Positions 11,089 through 22,415 of a stretch of 64,000 nt of DNA are shown here, piece after piece. The position numbers and the translations under genes are program-made. This stretch comes from Erodium maritimum (Eukaryota; Streptophyta; Magnoliopsida; Geraniales; Geraniaceae), in NCBI GenBank assembly GCA_963921825.1, contig OY997594.1:14885001-14949000 (forward strand), given 5' to 3'. The notes under the pieces are model-generated. The model searched no databases. It saw only the letters and a list, made by a program, of their open reading frames with translations, and was not told where the DNA came from. Within the stretch, counting starts at the first letter, position 1. The number at the start of each line of letters is the position of its first letter.

Positions 11089-13755
11089 TGTAAAACCCAC
11101 TTCGTTTGAAAGAGTTTTATTTTGCAAACTGAACCTTGGGGGTTGTTTTTGCAACGAGTTTTTTTTTATAAAAAAAATGGAGAGGAAAGGGCTGACTGGA
11201 TCAGTTGGAGATTGGGCCAGCTCAGGCCCAACGTTGTTGACACCTGCCCAGTTCGCGAGCCCGTCTGTCAGTTTCTCGGCCCAGCCCAGCACCACTCCCT
11301 TATAACCCTGCGAAACCCTAACTCACCGTCACTGTTCATCGCTTTCCTCCGCCCCTCTCTCTCGTCTGCGTTTTCCGACCACGTTTCCGGCATCGTTTCC
11401 CCTCCGTTTCGGACCTCTTCTCCCTCCATCTTCTCCAGCAGGTTCATCCTCACCTCGCCTAACTCTCGCCTCCTCCTTCCTACCCCTTTCCCTAATCGAG
11501 CCGTGCACAGAGTGAGCTTCGCCGGAGTCCTATCGGACGAGCTCGTCCTCCCCGAGTTAGATCCGAGCACAACAACGCCAGGAACGCACGGTTAGTGCTT
11601 CCTTGAGCCTTTTCCCCCTTTCTCCCTAGCGCACCGCTTCTAAATCCGCCCTCCCCGAGCTAGATCTGAACGATTTCGGTCGAAACCCCTCGCCGGCGAC
11701 TTCGCCTGTATCAGATCTAAGACGGGGACGGGTTTAGATCGTACCCGAGCCCCTACCGTTACAGCCACGGCGTCGCCAGCGTCTCCGACACCCTTTCTAC
11801 CCTTTTTCCCCTCCTCCTTCGAGCTTCCTGACGCTGGGTACGACGGCCGGAGTACCATGGCTCGCCGGAGCTGTGCGAGCTCGGCGACGAAGTGGAACCA
11901 GGCCTTGGGCCAGGTCGCAACTTGGGCCGGCTGGTCTTAGGCCGGAACCCGAGCTCGGGCCAGAGCCTGGGCCGGACGTGGGTCAGGCCCAAGTCTTCGG
12001 ACAGGGTTCTGATCCGGGTCTGGACGGGTCTGACTCGGGTCTGGGACCGGGTTTGGGACCGGGTCCGGGTCAGGAGTGGATCCGGGTTCGGACCGGGTCT
12101 GGACTCGGGTTGGGCCGGATCCGGGTCGGCAGAGTTTATTTAATTAATCTAATAATTATTTGAGTTAAAATCTAGTTAATTTAAAGACTTTTTGACCTTT
12201 CGAGGACTTTGGATCAAGACTGACTGAGACCTTTAAATTGTTAAACTCAGATTTGGTTTCAGGGACTTCGCCTTGGAAGACGGTGTTGGCCCGATCGTCC
12301 GCAACTAGAAGACGTTGCCTTGTCACCACCTTGAGGTAGGGAAAGTATCGACCCCTCCATAATCATGAACTGGCGAACTAGTATGCATGACTAGGGTTAT
12401 TAATAACCGGAACGAACTAGTATGCATGACTAGGGTTGTTAATAACCGGAACGTCTTAGTGACACATAGGTAAAACTGTTATGTTATTAGTTTAATTGGA
12501 CGAGTCTTGTTAATACTGGGAAAGAACATGTTTGATATCCGTTTGACTTGCTTGTACTTTCTGGGAAATTGTTGTGTTGTTAGACGGACCATGTCTAGGT
12601 CCTAGAGTTGTGTGCTGTGTGTTTACTCGCTGTGTGGGAGTTTGACTAACGTCATAATCGCTGTGTGAGAACCTAAATAATATTATAACCGTTGTGTAAA
12701 TGTCTAAATAGAATTATCACCGATGTTGCATGATGTGACTGTGTGGGCAAGTGTGCCATGTGTGACTATGTGAACCCTTGTTTGTGAAATGACCGGGTGA
12801 GTGATAGACCGGGTGTATGCTAAGATGGTTCGGCTGGTATACCGAGACCATCAGTGAGTGTGATGTGTGCGAAACCCTGTGTGTGTTTAAGAGACGGCGT
12901 AGCCGGATGGATAATCATATCGAGACCAAGGATGACGTGTTCAGATGACTCATAATCCGGGATGGGATTGATCGATGGAGTTCCATTTCGGTACATATGA
13001 GAGTAGCGCCCTTCATCTGTGTGAGGAGGAAGATGTCGTGACTGACGCTGTGTGTTCCAGTGCGATATAAGCGGCTGTGTGCAAATCGGTTTTATATTTA
13101 CGTTGAGTAGAGCCCTTCATCTGTGTGAGGAGGAAGATGTCGTGACTGACGCTGTGTGTTCCAGTGCGATATAATCAGCTGTGTGCAAATCGATGGAGTT
13201 GACTCCCGCAATTTACGACATCTGTGTGCGTTCGTCCGGACCTTTCCCTGTTAATTACTGTGTGCCGTCCTATGGACTCTATGTGTGTTTTGCTGTGTGC
13301 CTTTCTCTCTGGTTTGTCTGTGTGTATTGCAAGGGGATTTACACTGTGTGTTTGGGCTGGTAAGGGTATTGCTTAGAGACAACTTGTTGAGCCTTCTTCC
13401 TAGTTTACCATAATTACCATTTTACCGTGAGGTTAAAAGGTGTGTTTGGAGTTCTTTACTTTTCCTACTGAGCGTAAGCTCATCCCTCCTGTTGTTGTGG
13501 TGTTTCAGGTGTTGAGCGGGAACGGTACTAGCCGGACTCTCGGAGCTTGGGAGCTGCTGAGGGTTTAGCTAGGTTTAGAGACGTACATCTTTTTGTTTTA
13601 AGTTGGACTTTGTATTTTACTAATTGAGCTGTGACTCTTCACTTTCGGAAGTTATTTTTCTCTTTGGAGCTTTATTTACCTTTATTTCTCTTGTTTGACT
13701 GTAAATCTTTAGTCGCGTCTCGAATTCGGTCAAAAGCCGGATTTGGGGCGTGACA
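11089..13755 (+). mobile_element. 3' LTR (2667 bp) of the Tekay/Del-like gypsy element
   Basis: TGTAAAACCC... to ...GGGGCGTGACA, immediately after a polypurine tract. It contains TATA-like CTTATAACC (11299-11307), donor-like TTGAGGTAGGGAA (GT at 12336), a degenerate repeat zone with GTGTGTTCCAG words duplicated at about 12998-13190, the CTGAGCGTAAGCTCA hairpin (near 13471) and acceptor-like TGTTTCAG|GT (13508). The last about 43 nt can fold into a hairpin. Confidence 0.8.
11299..11307 (+). promoter_or_regulatory. TATA-like box in the 3' LTR
   Basis: CTTATAACC, about 210 bp from the LTR start, corresponding to the box at 9456 in the 5' LTR fragment. Confidence 0.45.
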
Positions 13756-13839
13756 AAAAGTCCCTCAGTCGAGGGTATTTTCCGGGGGGCTGAGCAATTG
13801 TTGGCTGGTTGGAAAAAAGCTTAGGTACCGAGAGTAAGG

Positions 13840-14294
13840 GGTGTTGATAGAATTGTGATCGAGAATGGAAGATGGAGGAAACCGGCCCCTGGTAGGTTGA
13901 AGGTCAATTCCGATGGTGCGGTCTTCCAAGGTGTCGGGGGTGGGGGTGGTTGGGTCTGTAGAGATGTTGATGGTTCCCGTGTTTTATGCAATGTAAGGTG
14001 TTTGGGGGCTATCAGGATCCGAAAGTGCTAGAGGCTTTGACAGTGAAGGCGGGGTTGCAAGAGCTTGCGGATCGAGGTATGGGAAACGGAGTGGTCGAAT
14101 TGGATTGTTTGGGATTAGTTTTGGCTCTGAAGAGCAATTCGGTTCTGATCACTCCGTTAGGAGCTATTATTGATGATTGTAAACAGATTCTTTCTTGTCT
14201 GGTAGAAGTTAATGTAGTTCATGTTGAGAGATCTGCAAACAATGTAACTCATGAGCTAGCTAGGAATGCCTGTGAGTGGGCATCTATGGTGTGA
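13840..14294 (+). pseudogene. LINE RNase H domain (3' part of the split LINE)
   Basis: Reading through a frame change gives WRKPAPGRLKVNSDGAVFQG (near 13875-13935) and then a 102-residue frame (13986-14294) with EALTVKAGLQELADRG, VVELDCLGLVLALKS and HVERSANNVTHELARNA. This is the plant LINE RNase H (RVT_3) order, with the catalytic D of NSDGA, E of EALT, D of ELDC and the late HELAR block. It is followed by an AT-rich tail and the poly(A) run at 14370-14379. Confidence 0.85.
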
Positions 14295-14389
14295 GATTAT
14301 TCTGTATTGCCAGAACCCATTTCTGGGTTACTGGCTTCTGATTCAACTATATAAATCCTTCATTTCGTCAAAAAAAAAACTGGTTTTCC

Positions 14390-16242
14390 GTGTAGTTTTA
14401 GACGATCGCCTAACCTGCCAAGGAGTGGGGCCGACCTTAGGCCTCACCACTACTTATTCCCTTCATTGTGGTGGATCCATATCTAATTGTATTACTATTA
14501 GTAGTGTCGGAAGAAATGCTTATAAAGCCCAATTATTCTAGGAAAAATGAAGAGATATCGCTTATCTTAATAATGATAAGTGTTTTTATTTGTCCGAATT
14601 TGAGTGTTACCTTGACTCAAGATCCACGATGTATTTTAGTTACAGATAGTTAATAAAGGCCTTTGTTTCTCAAAAATAAATAACAAAAAGTGATTAGTGT
14701 TTTTTCTTGTCCAAGACATAAAACTTTGGCCTTACCAAATGTGGATCAACATGTGGGGGACTCAAGCTCTTAGCTCATTTGCTGTACACAAAGCTATCCC
14801 CTCTCTCTCCCAAATTTCGTCATAGGGCTCTTAAACGAAGGATGTTATCCCCTGATTCCCCTCTCTTTATGAGCTCCATCATATCTGGCGTGGTAGGCAA
14901 GTCGTTGGTGGACGGTTTCATTTGGAGGCTTAGCCAAACGTGGATTTAGTGTTGTCGCTGGTGTTTCAAGTGGCGCAGACTCTAGCAAGGTCATTAGAGG
15001 AAAAGGAATCGCATGGGAGAGTGGAGTATCAAAGCCAACCGGCACTGGCCAACCGCGTTTCAACGATGTCTGTACCATAGAGGAAGGTAATCCTAGACCA
15101 GATTCCATAGATTTTCGTGTGCAACCTCCATTTGAATCCAAGAGTGGGTACGAAATTTCTTTCGTTCGTATGTGAGATCGTGCAAGGAGCTATTTTTTCT
15201 TTCTCCATTTCAAGACCATGGATTCAGGCTGCAAGCGGTCTAGAGCTTAAATGAATTCAAATATAATGGTTATATTATGTTGGTGGCATGGTAATCCACT
15301 TTTCTTAAGACGGTTATTGTTCCGTATGGCCAGTGGTCTCTCATGATACAATAACTTACATCAGTAAACTCAAAATTGTTGAGAATGTCACCCAGAACAG
15401 AGGAACAGGGAGAAAGTAGGAAAAAAAAAGCCCATTTGAGAGATATTTTGATGTCTATAAAATATAAAATAGTATGTGAATACTTATAGCCCTTTGGGAA
15501 GAGCAAGATAGAGAATTCATTAGATGTCAAATCCCATAAATTTCTCTTACAATTGATTGTCAATCAATTCCATAACTCACATTTAATTATTTTTAAAGTT
15601 TGATTTTAAATTAGAATTTTAATATGATACTAACCATCATATTTTTTTATTTACATCCAATAGTTAAGATAGTCGATCATTGCTCGAGGTTCACGAGAGT
15701 CTATATACTTAAATACAAAGACGAAGGTGAGAATATATTCGTTAAGTTCAAAAACGAAGTAGAGAACCAACTGGAGAGGAACATCAAGAGAGAGAGAGAG
15801 AGAGAGATCAAACAGAGGTGACAAGTATGGCGCAAACTTTCTGAAAAGAAGTTTGTGAATCGCACAATATTATCCACGAGACCAGTGCACCATATACATC
15901 TCAAAAAATGTAGTAGATGAACGAAAAAACCAAACTCTAAAGAACATTATAACGTTATGGTTTTGAGTTCAAGCCTTTCTAACGAAATATGGGGAGAAGC
16001 AGTTCTATCAGTATGTCATGTCTTGAATTGAGTATCCACAAGAAGCTCGATAAAAACCATTTCCTTTGTTCCTCATCCTCGCCTTCGCCATCTTTTGTCT
16101 TTTAGGATAGACTTCTCGGGTGTAGGCCTTTTTGGACTTAGTTGGTGTCCTTAGACCAGACTCTTTTGGGTGGGTTGTATGTGTTGAGTGGAATGGGAAA
16201 GAGGAAGAGGCTCATACATGTTGATGAGGGAGCCTAAACTTT
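14390..16242. other. Unassigned region with an AG microsatellite
   Basis: No gene is recognised. An (AG)n run lies at about 15787-15807. Minus-strand frames at 14845-15141 and 15270-15563 have no recognisable family. Confidence 0.4.
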
Positions 16243-16252
16243 GGATCACATC

Positions 16253-16430
16253 TTTTTTTATAAGCTCAAAAATTTATTAATGAGACCGATTCCAAAAGGA
16301 CCAGAATGTCCTGGTTCAAGAAGAACCATGGTTAAAGTCAACGATTACAAAAGAGCTCCAGTAAGGGGAGCTAAAAGGCCAAGCCTTTTCCTAACACGAA
16401 ATAAGAAACAAAAACAGAATAGAGAACTTC
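16253..16430 (-). mobile_element. Short 5'-truncated LINE 3' end, minus strand
   Basis: A T run followed by ATAAGCTCAAAAATTTATTA is the complement of the shared LINE 3' terminus. Near-perfect 10-bp TSDs, GGATCACATC (16243-16252) and GGATCTCATC (16431-16440), bracket a 178-bp insertion. No coding sequence remains. Confidence 0.7.
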
Positions 16431-16440
16431 GGATCTCATC

Positions 16441-17069
16441 TTGAATTTGGCTTTGATATTCTGACCCGGTGGCAACGAGCTCATCGAGGTACGATCTCTC
16501 CATGAAATTTTTTGGGCGAGATATGGAATACAAAATGGTAGGAATATGTTCAGAAGAGATGAAATTAGACCGGAAAAATATGTGGAGAGGGTGCGTATTT
16601 ATGGGGTAAAACTCTGAATTTTGGGGTGTGTGAGGGTAATAAATCAGTGGGACACGTGGCAACAACGCTTTGGTTCGCTAACTAGTCGTTGCTCTGTTGA
16701 CCTGCTACTGCATCGCATGCTCGACTCAACGATTTGTTGTAGCTTACTACATCGAATTGGTTGTGTCGTTATCCTTACACTGAAGGATGTGTCATGACTT
16801 TGACGTTTTCATCGTTGTTTCGATTGCACCGTTATGTCTACGCCGACTAAACAATGTTGCATTGTATATGCTCTAACTTGATACAATTAAAACAGTATCG
16901 TGGTAACATGATAAAGTCGTATAGTTCATGATATTAAATTAGAATCTCTCATGTTTATTGATGATAAACAACAAAATGCATTCTCAACGAGAAAAACAAT
17001 GTATTCCTCTACCACATACAAAAACTCTTATTTATAAACATGTATCACCCTAAGTCTTGTAAAGAAAAC
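16441..17069. other. Unassigned sequence left of the Harbinger element
   Basis: No recognisable gene, repeat or element ends. Confidence 0.4.
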
Positions 17070-17657
17070 TAAGAGCACCTCCAACTCGTCGTGTCAGGGG
17101 GTCGTTGGAGGCGCTGACACGACGCTAACACGACTCGCTGGCACAGCTCGTCGTGTCAGCCTCCAACGGCTACTCGACTGGCCACTGCGCAGGCGACACG
17201 TGTCGGCGACGCCTCCCAAAACCCCTACACTTTTCTATAAATTCAGAACAACCCAAAGCAAAATTTCACCCCTAACTTGTTTCAAGCTCCTTTTTCCTCT
17301 ATTCCTCTCCAAATTCTCTCGTTTTTTTCCTAGTTCTATTTTTTTCGATAGAGAATTTTACAACGCTAAAGGAAATGAAGCAAATGGCAGAAGAAGAAAT
17401 AGAAGAAGCGATGGATAGGCTTGTAAGGCAACGGAAAAAGCAATAGAGGATCAAGTGATGTCAGCGATAGAGCCAAGGGCTCGGGATGATGATGAGGCCG
17501 AGGGCTCAAGGTCGACGCAGCGACCAAAGCGGAGAGTGATTGAGCGCAATCGAGAAGATGCACACGAAGGGTTGATCCGTGACTACTTCGCGCCTAGACC
17601 GGTGTACAACGACCAACAGTTTCGGCGATGGTTCCGGATGTCGAGGGACATGTTCAT

Positions 17658-20600
17658 AACCGGTGATTTTTGGCGAAAGTTGACTTTCCGCCGGAAAAGT
17701 CAACCGACGACCCCGTGAGTCATTCGGGACCTTTCGGGGACCCAAAAATCTTAGCCATTGTTACGATTAGCTTAGTTAGGCCGTTTCCTTTCAAACGGTC
17801 TCTTTTGTGAAAAAGTCAACCCGATGTCAATTTCGGTCAAACCTTAAGTCTTAATGTAAGAACCGCCTCTGGTCGATCCCGGTCGAACCGGAAGTTTTCG
17901 GCGAAAGTTGACTTTTTGCTGGAAAAGTCAACTGGTGACTCCGGGAGTCGTTTGGGACCTTTCCGGGGCCCAAAAAGCTTAGTCGTAGTTACGGTTAGCT
18001 TAGTTAGGCCGTTTCCTTTCCGTTAACTGTAATGTTGGGAAAAGTCATCCCGGGACTTTTATCGGTCAAACAAGGTTCGATTAAGAACTAAATCCGATAA
18101 ATTAATTGTGCTGGAATTATTTAAGCTTGGAATGGTCCCCACATGGACATGTGTCCATGCTTGCTTGGAGGGGAAGAAATAAGGGCAATTTGACCTTTAT
18201 ACCCTTAATAGGTGAACTAGAGAAGGGATAAGGCAAAGGGTATTTTGGGCAACCTTCCCTCTAGGCTTAATACCCCATTTTGGTGCACTTTTCAGCACAT
18301 TTCCCAAGGCAACCGAATTTACCAAGAGAGAGAGAGAGTGTGTCTTCCATGGAAACTTGAGGAAGAAGAAAGGGAAAAAGAAGGGACTTTTGCTCATCTA
18401 TACATCAAAGCTTCATAAAAACCACATTTTCTTCATCTACACTTCACTGCCAAAGTATCTATCTAATCCATTTTCGTTTTGGGTTGATGTTGATTCATGG
18501 GTTGGGAGAGAAATGCTAGAAATGATGAAGTTGGAGGTTGATTGATGTTAGATGATGGTTTGGTGGATGGAAGTGAAGTTTGTTGTTGAGAAATCATTTG
18601 ATTTGAGTAGTTTTGATGAGACCCATTGAGGGGATTGAACTATTGGAGGTGGTTGAATCTGTTTTGGAGGTTTTTGAGTTCATCAATGGAGTTTTGTGGA
18701 GAAAATTCGCAGAAATCGAGCTGGGGAAGAAGAAGGAGGGTATGTCCTGGTCTGGCACGGAACGGGGCCCGGAGAGGGCTCGGTTCCGGCACGGAACGCC
18801 GCACGGACCGTGCCAAGTTTCGGGCCGGTGTGTCGTGCGTTCCGTATCTAGTCCCGGGCCGGTCTGTGGCGCAGGCCGGGTCAGATACCGGGCCGGTTCA
18901 GGGCGCAGGCCGGGTCAGATACCGGGCCGGTTCAGGGCGCAGGCCGGGTCGGGTTCTGGTCTGTGGGCCATACGATTTGGGGCTCTTTTCGGCCCACTTT
19001 ACTTTTAGCCTATGTTGGACTTTCGGGCTTAATTTAGTTGTTTCTCGTTCTTAACACAACTGAATTAGTATTGATTTGAGTATTTAATTGTGATCCAAGG
19101 CTTCAGACCCGATATCGACGGAGGAGGAGACCCGAGGACATCGTGAAGTGGAGGAGGAAGCGAGCTAGGTCGTCAGCAGCTAGGAGTTGAGACTTGTTTA
19201 CTTTTGAGGTAGGGAACGTAGCGAATACCGCTTTAATTACGGAAAGTTACTAGTATGCATGCTAGATGATAATAAAAATCGGAAAGGTCCTAGTTGGCAT
19301 GTAGGGTGTGATTCACTAGAATAATCGCTTTCGATTACATTAATAACCGGACGAGTCATAGTTGGCATGTATGATTTGATTCACTAATTTAACCGCTTTC
19401 AATTCTGGGAAATTGTCGTGCTGGTAGAATGGCCATGTCGAGCCTTAGGTTGTGTGCTGATTGAAATGTCATGATCTTGATTGAGATGCATGATGTGTGA
19501 CTTAGTGTCGATAAGAAAGAAAATTATGTTATGATATACTCGGTGTAGCATGTTGTGGTTATGTGTGGGCAAGTGTGCCGTGATTGATGTGATGTGAACC
19601 TTTGGTTGTGATATGATCGGGTGAGTGATAGACCGATTTGTGTGTTATGGTGAATTGGCTCGGTTAGTATACCGTGGTCGAGTTATGGCATTGTGATGCG
19701 TGTTATTCTCTTGACGTGTGTTCCAAGAGGAGGTGAGTCCGGTATGATACCTACACTGAGAGAGTATGTCGGTGTAGAGTATCGAGGACGAGGACGGTTT
19801 AACCATTACCCCGATGTCATGTGGTCCGGGAAGGCGTACGACCGAGGTATGTGTCGGTCCGATATGCTTGAGGCCCCGAGTCTCCGTGACGGGAAGGCAT
19901 CCGACTGAATGTATTGCTGGTCAGGTATGTTACGCCGAGTCTCGGTGACGAGAAGATGTCGGGACCGATGCTTTGTGTTCCGGTACGATATAAATGGGAA
20001 GGGTTGTGATAGTCGGTGATGTTGAGAACAGGTGTACTAAATTATATGTTGTTCTGCTATGTGCTCTGTGCGTGCTGGTTGGCTATGTGCGTTGTTTTAT
20101 TTATGATTGTAGTCTTGTGAGAGTGATTGGTGGTTGGTACTTGTCCCGTGGGCGTGTTGGTAGTTATGCTTTGCTAGTATGCCCTAATTGGACGGTTACT
20201 CGTGGTATTGAACTGACGTTCATAACCTTAACTACTTTTCCTACTGAGCGAAAGCTCACCCCTTACCTTGTTGTGTTTCAGGTCTTGAGCGGGAGTTGTA
20301 CTAGCTGGATACTCGATGCTTGGGAGCTAGCGAGGGTTCTAGACTAGATTGTTTAGTGACATACTGTCTATCTTTTACATACTCTTTTACTGTGTGTTTT
20401 TATCGAGCTGTGACTCGTGTTATTACATTGGAGCTATAATTGTTATTTTGAGATCCTTTTCCTTTATTAAACTGCTTTTATTATTTACTGTCTTTAATTC
20501 ACGTCTCAAGTCCGGTCAAAACCGGATTTGGGGCGTGACACTTAAAGAATTAATTAAGTGTGCTGAGATTTAAATTGGGAATAGGTGGTCCTCACATGGA

Positions 20601-20910
20601 CACTTGTCCATGTTGGCTTAAGGGAGAAGAAAGGAGGGAGATTTGACCATTTTGCACCCTATGTTTTTACTGTTTTACAGGTTTCGATGGTGAGTCGGTT
20701 TAGAGGACGATTCAGAGCTAAGGAGCTCATCGAGAGTCCAGGGGTTTATCTTGTAGTAGAGACGTACTTTCTGTTTATGAACTAAACTGCGTTTTTATAT
20801 ATTTGAAATATGAACTATTCGGAGATTTATGTTATTCAAATTTACTTTTATTATTATTTTATTTTAGTTCACGTCTCGAGTTCGGTCAAAACCGGATTTG
20901 GGGCGTGACA
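17658..20910 (+). mobile_element. Outer, deleted LTR of the large family (hosts an inner solo LTR)
   Basis: The left part (about 17658-17854) matches the family just inside the LTR start (AACCGG, then GGCGAAAGTTGACTTTCCGC); the first about 35 bp, including TGTAAGAACC, are missing. The right part (20541-20910) continues to the terminus GGATTTGGGGCGTGACA. It lacks about 2.5 kb between GACCATTTTGCACC and TTTTACAGGTTTCG, which includes the whole tandem-array region. It interrupts the Harbinger transposase, which resumes at once after 20910. Confidence 0.75.
17855..20540 (+). mobile_element. Solo LTR (2686 bp) with perfect 5-bp TSD
   Basis: It starts TGTAAGAACCGCC, ends GGGGCGTGACA, and is flanked by CTTAA at 17850-17854 and 20541-20545. 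No internal retrotransposon sequence is attached, so it is a solo LTR produced by LTR-LTR recombination. It carries donor-like TTGAGGTAGGGAA (GT at 19209), the CTGAGCGAAAGCTCA hairpin (near 20242) and acceptor-like TGTTTCAG|GT (20281). GC-rich duplications of GGGCCGGT-like words lie near 18840-18960. It is nested inside the outer LTR and is the youngest layer here. Confidence 0.92.
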
Positions 20911-22189
20911 GATCATGAATGGTTTGAGTGACCGGTACGCCTACTTCTGGAACGGAAAGGATGCTACGAGGAGGGCCTCTTTCACTCCACACTAGAAGTG
21001 CACGGTAGCACTTCGTCAGCTCTGTTATGGAGGTCCAGCTGATGCCTGCGACGAGTATTTGCAAATGGCGGAGACCACTGCGTTGAACTGTCTGAAGAAG
21101 TTTTGCATTGGCGTCATCAAGGTTTACGGGCGGACATATCTACGACGCCCGACCGAGGAAGATACAAGACGTTTATTGCGAATCAATGAAGAGCACGACT
21201 TTCCGGGGATGATAGGGAGTCTTGACTGCATGTAGTGGGATTGAAAGAATTGTCATGTGGCAGGGTCTGCAAAGTTCACAAGTAGGGACCACGGGAACGT
21301 CCCCCCAATCATGCTAGAAGCCGTTGCATCCCAAGACCTTTGGATTTGACACTCTTTCTTCGGGACACCAGGCTCCAACAATGACATCAACGTGCTCAAT
21401 AGGTTTACCTTGTTCTCCCAGGCAGTAAAAGGCTTCGCTCCAGATGTGAGGTTCAAGGTCAACGGTAGAGAATACGAAACCCCGTATTACTTGACAGATG
21501 GAATTTATCCTGCTTGGGCAACATTTTTGAATTCAGTACCTGATCTATAAACGCCGAAGCAACGATGCTTTGCTAGATACCAAGAGGCGTGTAGGAAGGA
21601 CATCGAACGAGCATTTGGAGTTCTACAGGTCCGGTTTCACATCGTTACTCGCTCGGGCCGAATGTGGGATATGGGCTCACTCTCAGTGACCATGATTACT
21701 TGTGTTATCCTACACAACATGATCGTTGAGGATGAACGGAGGTTGTGGCCCAATGATCTATTTGTAGACATTGGTGTCCCGGACCCAGCCATCCGTAGAG
21801 GACCACCACCAACGGTTACCAGGGAAAGTATCATGGGCCATAGAACAAGGATTCGGGATCGGAATGTTCATCACCAACTCCACGATGATCTCATCGAACA
21901 CATTTGGGCTAGATATGGAGATGGCGGCCGCAATTAAACATTAATTATCAATTTTAATGTATTTTATATGTGGCTTTAAATAAATATAGTAGTTATTCAT
22001 TTCATATTTGGTTTCAAATCAAAGTATTACAAATATTTGGGGTCTTTTTTTAATTAGTACAACTGTGTTAACATGGCTCGTGACACTAGTAGTGTCTACC
22101 ATTGGAGGAGCAGTGTCAGGAAGCCAAAAAGCACTTCCTAACACTGTTCCTTGACACTACCTATTGTCAAACCATTGGAGATGCTCTAA

Positions 22190-22405
22190 AAATACACTTT
22201 GCTAACAAACAATGGGTGAGGTTCATAACAATCCTTTTTACGACGTTACTCTTTATAAGTACAAGGTGATGTCAAAAGTTGTATTTTACACTTTCAGGAA
22301 AACTCAACAAGACAATAACTGAGCGAGAGAAAAATGGTGTAACATATGATTTTTATCTTCTTGAAAATTGACAAGGTTAACTTTGTTTCTTATTGAATCA
22401 ATGGT
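22190..22405. other. Short intergenic gap
   Basis: AT-rich, nothing recognised. Confidence 0.4.
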
Positions 22406-22415
22406 CTTTGTAAAC

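Larger units (their letters stand above)
6390..13755. mobile_element. Composite LTR block: inverted LTR fragment + internally deleted gypsy element
   Basis: The block starts TGTCACGCCCC and ends GGGGCGTGACA. It consists of an inverted LTR fragment (6390-9214), a plus-strand 5' LTR fragment (9215-about 10955), a short polyprotein tail with a polypurine tract (to 11088), and a complete 3' LTR (11089-13755). No matching TSD is visible (GGCT or TGGCT on the left, AAAAG on the right) and LINE sequence is missing at the junction. The block therefore probably arose by nested insertion plus rearrangement rather than by one clean integration. Confidence 0.7.
4928..14379 (+). mobile_element. 5'-truncated L1-type LINE, split by a 7.4-kb LTR block
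   Basis: An exact 10-bp TSD, CTGGTTTTCC, occurs at 4918-4927 and 14380-14389, the right copy directly after a poly(A) run (14370-14379). Between them are LINE reverse transcriptase (4960-6389), then a foreign LTR block (6390-13755), then the LINE RNase H domain and 3' end (13757-14379). The endonuclease is missing, so the insertion is 5'-truncated. About 250 residues normally lying between thumb/connector and RNase H are absent at the block, so the block's formation removed LINE sequence. Confidence 0.85.
17455..21937 (+). pseudogene. PIF/Harbinger transposase (DDE_Tnp_4), interrupted and stop-ridden
   Basis: The N-terminal part (17455 to about 17657) has IERNREDAHEGLIRDYFAPR and FRRWFRMSRDMFI. 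The frame resumes at 20912 with IMNGLSDRYAYFW and continues through ETTALNCLKKFC, GMIGSLDCM (first catalytic Asp), GSNNDINVL (second Asp), ACRKDIERAFGVLQ (catalytic Glu) and CVILHNMIVEDER, ending at 21937. Premature stops lie near 20993, 21235, 21241, 21348 and 21548. In family members this enzyme cuts at TIRs and inserts into TWA sites; here it cannot be functional. A short glutamate-rich frame near 17371 may be the original N-terminus. Confidence 0.88.
17073..22186 (+). mobile_element. PIF/Harbinger DNA transposon with nested LTRs
   Basis: Terminal inverted repeats GAGCACCTCCAA (17073-17084) and TTGGAGATGCTC (22175-22186) are flanked by TAA (17070-17072 and 22187-22189), the 3-bp TSD type of this superfamily. 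The interior encodes a broken Harbinger transposase split at about 17660/20911 by LTR insertions. Without the nested LTR sequence the transposon is about 1.9 kb. The subterminal regions carry several CGTGTCA/TGACACG words in both orientations, candidate transposase contacts. Confidence 0.88.

Noticed and set aside
11122-12163. Open frames at 11122-11595 and 11873-12163
   Set aside because: They lie in the LTR; the second is a translation of GGGTCTGG/CCGGGT repeats.
6390-13755. DNA transposon with ~40-bp terminal inverted repeats
   Set aside because: The ends are LTR termini (TGTCACG/CGTGACA) facing opposite ways. The interior shows a polypurine tract and an LTR start, other copies have 5-bp TSDs as solo LTRs, and no transposase or TSD is present.
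14845-15141. 98-codon minus-strand frame as a gene
   Set aside because: No recognisable domain, no splice context or promoter evidence; it may be chance in a GC-richer patch.
18613-19054. Overlapping frames of about 130-140 codons
   Set aside because: Gly/Arg/Pro-rich translations of GGGCCGGT-type LTR repeats.
17658-20910. Outer LTR as a retro-copy of a spliced LTR transcript
   Set aside because: If splicing had removed the segment, the join would be at the donor (GAG) and after CAG. Instead the polypyrimidine tract and CAG are kept and the donor region is gone, so it is a plain deletion.
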